A stretch of 31,119 nt of DNA from DATNPH01 sp036703315. Lineage in GTDB: Bacteria; Cyanobacteriota; Cyanobacteriia; Cyanobacteriales; Coleofasciculaceae. Made by a program: the position numbers and the translations under genes. The notes under the pieces are model-generated. The model was not told where the DNA came from. It saw nothing but the letters and a program-made list of their open reading frames with translations, and ran no database searches. The stretch covers positions 1 through 31,119 of the forward strand of contig DATNPH010000078.1 of NCBI GenBank assembly GCA_036703315.1, in the 5' to 3' direction. Below are positions 16,971 to 24,241 of this stretch, in pieces (positions within the stretch are counted from its first letter, which is position 1; each line of letters begins with the position of its first letter).

Positions 16971-17543
16971 ATGGCAACTAGAGATTGGGCAAAAGAAGTA
17001 TCCGATGACTTCTTAGATAAACAAATTGAACGAGCGAAAGCTGCATGGATCAAAGCTGAAGAAACCGAGTTACGTGCTAAATCTGCCACATATGATCGTC
17101 GTAGTAAATTACTTATCGTCAAGCTAAATAATGGTGCAGAATTTCGCCTACCACCTCATCTTATAGAAGGTTTATCTGAAGCTTCAGTCGCTCAAATTGC
17201 AGATGTACATTTATCCGGAACTGGTGATAGTATCCACTGGGAAAAACTAAACATTGATTTTAGTATTTCTGGACTTGTCTCTGGCATTCTAGGCACAAAA
17301 GCATGGATGTCTGAATTAGGTAGAAAAGGTGGCAAGAAATCTACCTCTGCCAAATCAGCAGCAGCCAAGGAGAATGGTAAGAAAGGAGGTCGCCCTAGGA
17401 AAACTACTGGTAAGGATTCAGGTGTGGTATTGACAAAAGGAGCAGTAGGGGTAGAGTGTCGCAAGCATGATCAAAAATCTGCTTCAAGAACTAGAGCCAG
17501 AAAATCTGAGCTAGTTGGGGAGGAAGTAACGAAGCTGTCATGA
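16971..17543 (+). CDS. DUF2442 domain protein
   Basis: 190 aa from ATG 16971 (upstream AAAAAGAG). Residues about 38-90 match DUF2442: YDRRSKLLIVKLNNGAEF, PPHLIEGL, DIHWEKLNIDFSI-like strand pattern (here GDSIHWEKLNID). After residue about 115 comes a Lys/Gly/Ala-rich basic tail (GGKKSTSAKSAAAKENGKKG, then GRPRKTT) that could bind nucleic acid. The last residues run into a sequence block repeated near position 262, so the original 3' end may have been altered. Likely partner of the upstream DUF4160 gene. Confidence 0.7.
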   Translation: MATRDWAKEVSDDFLDKQIERAKAAWIKAEETELRAKSATYDRRSKLLIVKLNNGAEFRLPPHLIEGLSEASVAQIADVHLSGTGDSIHWEKLNIDFSISGLVSGILGTKAWMSELGRKGGKKSTSAKSAAAKENGKKGGRPRKTTGKDSGVVLTKGAVGVECRKHDQKSASRTRARKSELVGEEVTKLS

Positions 17544-17703
17544 AGTGCTAAATTGACTTCAAACCTTTACAGGGTAAATGGTTTTAGGTTTTGATGGGTT
17601 GAAGGAAAAACTTTTACCTACTTGGCATCAAATTAGGCAAAGTCTGACCAACTATTCTGACTTCTCACTAACGACCAAAATTTTTCCAATGTTAAAACTA
17701 AGC

Positions 17704-17969
17704 CTAATGCAAGGATCTCTGATTGTGAAGGTGTCTTCCATCTCTTTGATCCTCTAAATCCATGCGGAGCCTAGCGTTCAGCATTTTGTAGCTGGTTGGA
17801 GATGCTTGCAAAAACGTTAGAAGCTAGACTAGGTAATATTTAGAAGGCTTCTCGGTACCTTGAAAAAGGAATATTTGGCAAAAGGAAGGCAGTTGGAGTG
17901 GCTTCTATGAGGGAGATGCTTGTAAAATCGGCTAGGAACCGTTATCAATCAAAGGTTTTAGCGACCGCC
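17704..17969 (+). promoter_or_regulatory. CRISPR array 1 leader
   Basis: The 266 bp before the first repeat are homologous to the 266 bp before array 2. Conserved blocks sit at the same distances in both: CTAATGCAAGGATCT at -266, TGTGAAG at -246, GATGCTTGCA at -169 and GRTGCTTGYAAAA at -55. Conserved leader elements at a fixed distance from the first repeat are the usual docking sites for spacer integration. The clean first repeats and the mutated last repeat confirm that the leader is on this side. 17544-17703 shows no gene. Confidence 0.75.
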
Positions 17970-19720
17970 GTGTTCTTACCTGTGATGCCGATAGGCGTTG
18001 AGCAGATTTGGCTTCTATCAAAAGCGCCTATCCTGACTTGTGTTCTTACCTGTGATGCCGATAGGCGTTGAGCAGTGAAAGTGAACGTGGTCTATCTTTG
18101 CTATGTCTCCTAGTGTTCTTACCTGTGATGCCGATAGGCGTTGAGCAGGTGAGAGCGTGTGGGAATCCAGACTACGACAAAGCGTGTTCTTACCTGTGAT
18201 GCCGATAGGCGTTGAGCAGATGTCCTTGCGCTCATTGTCATTTTTTGCCAAGTCAGGTGTTCTTACCTGTGATGCCGATAGGCGTTGAGCAGCTCTATAC
18301 CAAAGGAGTGGTAGCCAAAGTGTTGGAGGTGTTCTTACCTGTGATGCCGATAGGCGTTGAGCAGAACTATATCCTTACAATTGTTTACTATACTATTCGT
18401 GTTCTTACCTGTGATGCCGATAGGCGTTGAGCAGTATGGCATACCAAGCAGAGTGGTATAGCTAGCCAAAGGTGTTCTTACCTGTGATGCCGATAGGCGT
18501 TGAGCAGGATAATCTCAGAGCCTGGAAAACGCTTGCCGTTCGTGTTCTTACCTGTGATGCCGATAGGCGTTGAGCAGAGGCGATAAGTGATGGCAATTCC
18601 AGCGAAGATGGCTGTGTTCTTACCTGTGATGCCTTTTGGCGTTGAGCAGAGTTCCTTGCAAGGGGATAAAAAAACAGGTTACTTTTGTGTTCTTACCTGT
18701 GATGCCGATAGGCGTTGAGCAGAGTCTTTGATAATGTATCCACTGATGCCACACAGCGTGTTCTTACCTGTGATGCCGATAGGCGTTGAGCAGGCAAAAA
18801 GACTATCACAATCAAGTGTCTGCTCAATGTGTTCTTACCTGTGATGCCGATAGGCGTTGAGCAGCTTTGTTCAGAGGGATTGCGTCTTATCGCAGACAAG
18901 TGTTCTTACCTGTGATGCCGATAGGCGTTGAGCAGAAGAGGAGCAAATAATTGCTCAGCACCTTGGGAACAGTGTTCTTACCTGTGATGCCGATAGGCGT
19001 TGAGCAGATCGGCACCTTTGTGTTGTCTTCCGCCCCAGAGGGGTGTTCTTACCTGTGATGCCGATAGGCGTTGAGCAGCGGGTGTTTGATGCCCTAGCCC
19101 ACCTAAACCAAGACCGTGTTCTTACCTGTGATGCCGATAGGCGTTGAGCAGATGATGAGGTAAGAAACTTCGTAGTAAATACAGCTGTGTTCTTACCTGT
19201 GATGCCGATAGGCGTTGAGCCGAAGGAACAAGCCGCCTATGAAGGCATAACTGTAGAGGTGTTCTTACCTGTGATGCCGATAGGCGTTGAGCAGAAAAAT
19301 CAGTTGGTGTGCCTGTGCAAATATCGGCAGTGTTCTTACCTGTGATGCCTTTTGGCGTTGAGCAGAGCATGAGTTTATTGCGAATTTGCTGTGTTCTAGG
19401 GTGTTCTTACCTGTGATGCCTTTTGGCGTTGAGCAGGATTTCTTTGGAGAGTTTTTTTAAACAACAACAACAGTGTTCTTACCTGTGATGCCTTTTGGCG
19501 TTGAGCAGCTCAAAAACCCAAAGTCCTCAGCCCGGATGTGGGAGTGTTCTTACCTGTGATGCCTTTTGGCGTTGAGCAGTGAAAATGAACGGGGAACTCC
19601 AGACCAGCGACTCGTGTTCTTACCTGTGATGCCTTTTGGCGTTGAGCAGATCATGGGATTTGGTTTATTCGCAGGTATCCGGCGGTGTTCTTACCTGTGA
19701 TGCCTTTTGGCGTTGAGCAT
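17970..19720 (+). CRISPR. CRISPR array 1: 25 repeats, 24 spacers
   Basis: 36-bp repeats starting GTGTTCTTACC and ending GAGCAG, with 34-37-nt spacers; the first repeat is 17970-18005 and the last 19685-19720. Two repeat versions occur: core GATGCCGATAGGCG in 18 copies and GATGCCTTTTGGCG in seven (18614 and the last six from 19330). Both keep a GCC-N4-GGC hairpin. Repeat 18 (19187) has one change near its 3' end and the final repeat ends in T instead of G, marking the trailer side. Orientation is the same as the cas operon. Some spacers are open as coding sequence (e.g. 19079-19115, 19223-19258), consistent with phage or plasmid genes. Short frames over this array are not genes. Confidence 0.97.
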
Positions 19721-19826
19721 TAATTCAAAGTAATGGCAATGAGGATAACTTGGAAATCTTGATCATTATATTGAAACCATAGCCAGTAGTTTTTCGGAAG
19801 GCGGAAGTGTTTTTGCCGGGTAGCTT

Positions 19827-19845
19827 GTTTAGTATGTGGCTAAAC
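19827..19845 (+). promoter_or_regulatory. Inverted repeat in the cas operon promoter region
   Basis: GTTTAG-7 nt-CTAAAC lies 13 bp before the ATG of the WYL regulator, in the 138-bp gap between array 1 and the operon. It is a plausible autoregulatory operator for the DeoR/WYL-type protein encoded next. No good Shine-Dalgarno precedes the ATG at 19859. Confidence 0.4.
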
Positions 19846-19858
19846 TACTCAAAGTTAT

Positions 19859-20830
19859 ATGTCTCGTCATTTAGAGCGACTCCTGCAAATCGATACCTTG
19901 TTACGCTCTGGACAACGTCAAACGGTTGTTAGTCTTGCAGAAGCCTTAGAAGTTAGCGAACGCACTATTCGCAGTGACCTGGCGTTTTTGCGCGATCGCT
20001 TTAATGCCCCATTAGAGTTTAGCCCTAAGCAAGGTCATTACTATACTGATCCGGAATGGCGTTTGCCGAGTATCTCTCTTGCCCAAGGAGAGCTATTTGC
20101 GCTGACCTTGGGAGCTAAGATGCTAGAAGCTTATGCTGGCTTTACTTATGCCCCTGAGTTACGCTCTGCTATAGAGCGGTTGAGTGAACGACTGCCAAAG
20201 CAGAGCTGGGTTGACCTACAACAAATTGCAGACGAGCAAGTAGTTTTTAGAGGTGGTGCAGAAACTTATCCCGATCCAGAAATTTGGAAACGGTTAGTAG
20301 AGGCGTGCCGTACCTCTCGCCAAGTGTGGATTAGGTATTTCACGGCAAGTCGGAATGCAGAATCAGAAAGAGTACTAGACCCCTATCTTCTCCATATATA
20401 TAGAGGAACTAACTCTTACCTAATTGGTTTTTGTCACCTTCGCCAAGCAATCCGCTGGTTCCGCGTAGACCGTATACGGGAGTTGCAGGTATTGAACGAG
20501 AGGTTCGTCCGAAAGCCTGACTTTGATGCTAAGGAGCATTTGTACAAGATTTTTCAGAGCGAAGTAGGAGGTAATCCAGTCCCCGTAACGATTTGGTTTG
20601 ATGCCTTGACAGCTCCCTACGTTCGGGAGCGCCGCTGGCATCTAACTCAAGAAATTCAAGAGTATCCGGATGGTTCATTGACCTTGCACCTACTGGTAGG
20701 GGGACTCCATGAATTGAAACGCTGGGTTTTGGGGTATGGGAAGGGGGCTGTAGTCAAAGAACCACCAGAGTTAGTGAAGATGGTGCGACAGGAGGTTGAG
20801 GGGATGAGTAAGCAATATTTAGAGGCTTAA
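19859..20830 (+). CDS. WYL-domain transcriptional regulator of the cas operon
   Basis: 323 aa. The N-terminal DeoR-like helix-turn-helix (about 1-60, with VVSLAEALEVSERTIRSDL) is followed by a WYL domain (about 145-230, with GTNSYLIGFCHLRQAIRWF and FRVDRI) and a WCX-like C-terminal extension. WYL regulators are frequent first genes of cyanobacterial cas operons and usually act as repressors that sense nucleic-acid ligands. The stop is 4 nt before cas6, so it is the first gene of the operon. The WYL tripeptide itself reads SYL here, a common variation. Confidence 0.85.
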   Translation: MSRHLERLLQIDTLLRSGQRQTVVSLAEALEVSERTIRSDLAFLRDRFNAPLEFSPKQGHYYTDPEWRLPSISLAQGELFALTLGAKMLEAYAGFTYAPELRSAIERLSERLPKQSWVDLQQIADEQVVFRGGAETYPDPEIWKRLVEACRTSRQVWIRYFTASRNAESERVLDPYLLHIYRGTNSYLIGFCHLRQAIRWFRVDRIRELQVLNERFVRKPDFDAKEHLYKIFQSEVGGNPVPVTIWFDALTAPYVRERRWHLTQEIQEYPDGSLTLHLLVGGLHELKRWVLGYGKGAVVKEPPELVKMVRQEVEGMSKQYLEA

Positions 20831-20834
20831 AACC

Positions 20835-21491
20835 ATGAATTTTTTGGAGATTCAATTTGCACTACGAGGTAAAACCTTGCCTGCGGATCATGGGTATGCC
20901 CTGTATTCCGCCATTAAGAAACTACTACAAGAAGCTGAAAATGAATCACTTCCGAAGGATTTACCATCAGAAGTTCGCTTGTGCAGTATTCCCGGCATTC
21001 CTGATCGAGCTGGCATGATTTATCTGAATAGAGGTTCGCGATTGAGACTGCGTTGCCCATCGGATCAGATGCAAACCTGGTATCGATTTCTACAAAACCA
21101 AGTCTTTGATATTCGAGGTCATTTAATTCGATTGGTTCAGCCGAGAATTACGCTGCCGGAAGCGAGTGACACTTTAGCATCAAGACTGGTGACGTTTAAG
21201 TTAGATGCAATCGATCACGTAGATGTGCCTCGATATTTTCTAGAGTCGTGCCAAAAGGGGCTGGAACGTTTAGAAATCAGAGGACAGGCATTTATTCCTA
21301 GTGATGCTAATGGCGATTTAGCACGGCGCACCCTACAGGTAAAAGACAAGAAAATTGTCGGCTATGGCGTAGTTATAGAAGAATTGAGCCAGGAAGACTC
21401 ACTGAAGTTGCAATGGCATGGGCTAGGAGGGCGGCAACACTTTGGTTGTGGTTGGTTTTATCCCATCAAAGAGGTGCCGGATGCCGCCTGA
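20835..21491 (+). CDS. cas6: Cas6 crRNA-processing endoribonuclease (Myxan type)
   Basis: 218 aa. The N-terminus has the RAMP-like strand followed by LPADHGYALYSAIKKLL, whose His (about residue 19) is the likely catalytic one; the C-terminus has the glycine-rich loop GLGGRQHFGCGWF typical of Cas6. It cuts the repeats of pre-crRNA, here those of two arrays that differ in sequence but share the GCC-N4-GGC stem, and probably also the degenerate repeats found downstream of cas3. A weak GAGG precedes the ATG. The gene overlaps the cas3 start by 11 nt. Confidence 0.88.
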   Translation: MNFLEIQFALRGKTLPADHGYALYSAIKKLLQEAENESLPKDLPSEVRLCSIPGIPDRAGMIYLNRGSRLRLRCPSDQMQTWYRFLQNQVFDIRGHLIRLVQPRITLPEASDTLASRLVTFKLDAIDHVDVPRYFLESCQKGLERLEIRGQAFIPSDANGDLARRTLQVKDKKIVGYGVVIEELSQEDSLKLQWHGLGGRQHFGCGWFYPIKEVPDAA

Positions 21492-23745
21492 ACTCAAACA
21501 GCCAAATCGGTTATTAGCAAAGTCATTTGAGAATGGTTGGAAGGGTTCCTACAGTCTGATTGGGCATACGGCAGATGTGGTGAATGCCGTGACAACCTTG
21601 GTGGAAATTTTGGGCGATCGCCTAATTATTCAGTTTGGGTTGACCTGCGATTTCACATTTCTGCTAGCAACAGCTCGACTGGCTGCTTACCTGCACGACT
21701 GGGGTAAAGCAAATAATCACTTTCAGCAGATGGTACGTGGTAAGCGCCATGCATTGAATGAACCGCAAATGGTTCGGCATGAAGCCTTGTCGGTTTTATT
21801 GGCGCTGGAATTTCGTGAGTGGCTAGAACAGGGCGAGGGCGATTTTTTTACGGCAGTTGCCGCAGCAGGTGGACATCATCTGAAGCTTGGAGGAAAGGCT
21901 GGAAAGCTGGTGCCAGACTTATTTGAAATTCGCGCCAGTGGGGATGATCGAATTTCTTTGTATACGGCACCGCAATATTTCAAAGACATCCTCAAATACG
22001 GCGTAAAGAAACTGGGGTTGCCGCGATCGCTGCCACAATCGGTGCGAAATTTACCCAATATTTGGACGGTAGCTGATATTACCCAACGGCGATCGCGGGT
22101 TGAACAAGCCTTTGCCGATTGGCAACCAGAGGTGAAGCTATTGGCAGTGGTGAAGTCGCTGTTAGTTGCGGCTGACTCCATCGGCTCAGCATCTGGACAA
22201 AATGATCGCAGAGATATCCAAAAAGTTTGGGAGGGCTTGAAAAGCACACTCACTGAACCTGATTTACAGAATGTGATTAAGGAACGGCTCAAAGGTAATA
22301 AAATGCGTCCGTTTCAGGTTGACTTAGGTAATGCCTCAGCGCGAGTCACGTTAGCCAGGGCAGGGTGTGGCACTGGGAAAACTCTTGGAGCCTATAACTG
22401 GGCGAAAACCCATGCAGTAGGACGCAAGTTGTTTTTCTGCTATCCCACAACGGGTACGAGTACTGAGGGATTTCTGGACTATGTGCAGGATGAAGTCGAA
22501 TCGGTGCTACTGCATTCGCGGGCGGATGTGGATTTAGAACTGGCGAAAACCCGCGAAGAAGAGGATAACGGCACTGAGTTCTTCATTGATGACGCAGGCA
22601 AGCTGATGCAATCGTTTGAAAATGAAACGGCAAAGAAGCTGGATTCCTTCAAGGCTTGGGGAGCGAAGGTGAGCATTTGCACCGTTGATACTGTGTTGGG
22701 CTTGCTTCAGTGCAATCGTCGTCCGCTGTACTGTTTCCCAGTGATCGCCCAAGCTGCTTTCGTATTTGATGAAGTTCACTGCTACGACAATGCTTTGTTT
22801 GGGGCATTGCTGCGGTTTCTGGAAATGGTGAAGGCTCCAGTGCTGCTGATGTCAGCATCATTTTTGCCGTGGCAGATTGCAGCAATCGAAAAAGCAGTCG
22901 GTGAAAAAGTCCCAGTCATTCCGGGAGATGCAGAGCTAGAGCAATATAACCGTTATCGGTTTCATCCTGTGGATGCCCCAGATTGGAATCGGGTTGAAAC
23001 AGAGCTAAGCAAGGGTGGAAAGGTTCTGTGGGTCTGCAATCAAGTAAATGAAGCAATTAAGGTTTATCGAATAGCCAAAAGCAAGAACCTAAATGCGATA
23101 CTTTATCACAGTCGATTTCGCTATGGCGATCGTGTTGAGCATCATCGGGCGGTAGTAGATGGGTTCAAAAAAGATGATCCAGTGATGGCGATCGCAACCC
23201 AGGTTGCCGAAATGTCGCTAGATTTGTCTGCCACGCTCCTAGTGTCGCAAATCGCTGACCCAGCCGGATTGATTCAGCGGCTGGGACGCTTGAATCGGAA
23301 GTACTGCGGTCATGCGCTGGATGCAATGTTTTATCCACCACCAAACCGATACCCCTACGAGCAAGAAGAAATTGATCAGGGCACGATATTGATTCAGTCA
23401 TTTGGTGGAGAAGTGAACCAGGCGCAGCTTGCCGCGTGGTTAGAAAAAACGGGCACCCAAGGCGAGCCTAAAACTCACATGGTTTTACTAGATGGCAAGT
23501 GGCGTACTTATCCCGCTGCACTGCGGGAAGCGGGCTACACGGTAACGGCTTTGCTGGAGCAAGATATAGCAACGGTGAATTCAATCAAAGCAAGTGAGAT
23601 TCCACGTTATACAGTGCCATTGACCGCGAAAGAGACGAAGCACTGGAAACGACATAAGAAGGGATTTTTGATTGCCCCTTCCAGTGAATGGGGCTATTCG
23701 ACCAATGTGGGAGCCTATGAAATGGGCAAAGGGGGAACGGTATGA
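21481..23745 (+). CDS. cas3: Cas3 HD nuclease-helicase
   Basis: 754 aa. The frame is open from 21442, but ATG 21481 is preferred: GAGGTG lies 5 nt upstream and it overlaps the cas6 stop only slightly. An N-terminal HD nuclease (His about 29; LHDWGKANNHF, HD at about 72-73; further His near 100 and 132) is fused to an SF2 helicase with Walker A GCGTGKT (about 294-300), the DEVH box (about 430-433), motif III MSASF and motif VI LIQRLGRLNR (about 597-607). All key residues are present, so target degradation should be active. It unwinds and shreds DNA marked by the Cas8/7/5 complex. The TGA overlaps a predicted -10 box of the crRNA-like element. Confidence 0.93.
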   Translation: MPPELKQPNRLLAKSFENGWKGSYSLIGHTADVVNAVTTLVEILGDRLIIQFGLTCDFTFLLATARLAAYLHDWGKANNHFQQMVRGKRHALNEPQMVRHEALSVLLALEFREWLEQGEGDFFTAVAAAGGHHLKLGGKAGKLVPDLFEIRASGDDRISLYTAPQYFKDILKYGVKKLGLPRSLPQSVRNLPNIWTVADITQRRSRVEQAFADWQPEVKLLAVVKSLLVAADSIGSASGQNDRRDIQKVWEGLKSTLTEPDLQNVIKERLKGNKMRPFQVDLGNASARVTLARAGCGTGKTLGAYNWAKTHAVGRKLFFCYPTTGTSTEGFLDYVQDEVESVLLHSRADVDLELAKTREEEDNGTEFFIDDAGKLMQSFENETAKKLDSFKAWGAKVSICTVDTVLGLLQCNRRPLYCFPVIAQAAFVFDEVHCYDNALFGALLRFLEMVKAPVLLMSASFLPWQIAAIEKAVGEKVPVIPGDAELEQYNRYRFHPVDAPDWNRVETELSKGGKVLWVCNQVNEAIKVYRIAKSKNLNAILYHSRFRYGDRVEHHRAVVDGFKKDDPVMAIATQVAEMSLDLSATLLVSQIADPAGLIQRLGRLNRKYCGHALDAMFYPPPNRYPYEQEEIDQGTILIQSFGGEVNQAQLAAWLEKTGTQGEPKTHMVLLDGKWRTYPAALREAGYTVTALLEQDIATVNSIKASEIPRYTVPLTAKETKHWKRHKKGFLIAPSSEWGYSTNVGAYEMGKGGTV

Positions 23746-23746
23746 T
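23741..23746 (+). promoter_or_regulatory. Predicted -10 box for the crRNA-like element
   Basis: TATGAT (5 of 6 matches to TATAAT) overlaps the cas3 stop codon. Its spacing predicts a transcript starting at about 23753, the first base of the first degenerate repeat. No good -35 is visible 16-18 bp upstream, so the promoter is weak or needs an activator. Confidence 0.4.
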
Positions 23747-23752
23747 AGGCAT

Positions 23753-23859
23753 GTGCTCATCTAAGATGCCACGAGGCGTTGTGCACGGATACGCTTCACG
23801 CTGGAATCTAGGGAATCCATCAAGTTCCCACACCTCTGATGCCATTAGGCGGTTTGATT
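23753..23859 (+). ncRNA. Degenerate mini-CRISPR: crRNA-like regulatory RNA (CreA/CreR-like)
   Basis: Pseudo-repeat 1 (23753-23786, 34 nt) starts GTG, keeps GATGCC-N3-AGGCGTTG and ends GCAC; compared with array 2 repeats it differs in the 5' third, the loop and one handle base. Pseudo-repeat 2 (about 23824-23859) keeps ACCTCTGATGCCATTAGGCG, 2 changes in 20 from array 2. Between them are 37 nt (23787-23823), a normal spacer length. Both keep GCC-N4-GGC and have the orientation of the arrays. Known CreA/CreR RNAs have exactly this make-up: diverged repeats around one pseudo-spacer inside or beside a cas operon, processed by Cas6 and used by Cascade to repress rather than cut. The function here is inferred. 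Confidence 0.75.
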
Positions 23860-23863
23860 TTAT

Positions 23864-23903
23864 CAGCGTGGAGCTTATCCCATTCAAAAAACTGCGTTAG
23901 AAT
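23864..23903 (+). promoter_or_regulatory. Predicted target of the crRNA-like RNA over a promoter
   Basis: 23864-23880 is the reverse complement of pseudo-spacer nt 1-17 with mismatches only at nt 6 and 10; complementarity fades after nt 17. On the protospacer strand the triplet before nt 1 is ATG (23881-23883 reads CAT on plus). A candidate promoter has -35 TTATCC (23875-23880), 17 bp spacing and -10 TAGAAT (23898-23903), so bound Cascade would cover the -35. The promoter would drive the 79-aa gene and cas8-cas7-cas5. Confidence 0.6.
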
Positions 23904-23940
23904 TTCGGAGTACTAAAACAATCACTCCGGAGGCAGCGAC

Positions 23941-24180
23941 ATGGGCGATCGAGAAAGTCTGCTGGAACTACAAAGTGAGATCCAACAGATTGGACAGGAG
24001 GCTTATCTGTTTGAGCAGAGCTGCCCACAATGCCAGACGCACTTTCAGGACTACTGGCAACGGTTGGATTGGATTGATACTCAACTTCAGAGTTTTTTAT
24101 ACCTCGAAGAAGAAAATAGCTATTTACGATACCGAATCCACCGCCATCTAGATTTTGGTGAACCCCTGGATTATTTGTAG
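23941..24180 (+). CDS. Small acidic helical protein between cas3 and cas8
   Basis: 79 aa, ATG 23941 with a textbook GGAGG (23929-23933) 7 nt upstream, so probably translated. Mostly helical and acidic, with one Cys pair (SCPQCQTHF, residues about 26-34). No hydrophobic segment or basic patch, unlike most small membrane toxins. Not a recognised Cas protein. Candidates: a CreT-like product controlled by the adjacent crRNA-like element, an extra small subunit of the Cas8 complex, or a regulator. Its promoter carries the predicted target site. A 61-nt gap separates it from cas8. Confidence 0.6.
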   Translation: MGDRESLLELQSEIQQIGQEAYLFEQSCPQCQTHFQDYWQRLDWIDTQLQSFLYLEEENSYLRYRIHRHLDFGEPLDYL

Positions 24181-24241
24181 CTCTTGGTGCCCAACAGGTT
24201 AAGCGTTTTGCGTCGGACAAAAAAGGTCTGGAGGTGAGGTC

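Noticed and set aside
19740..19765. GGATA match between the pseudo-spacer seed and the WYL promoter region
   Set aside because: Only the first five bases agree; far weaker than the 15-of-17 match next to the pseudo-array.
24181..24210. Possible third degenerate repeat before cas8 (GGTGCCCAACAGGTTAAGCG)
   Set aside because: Some likeness to the repeat, but the GCC-N4-GGC stem is lost and gaps are needed; too weak to claim.
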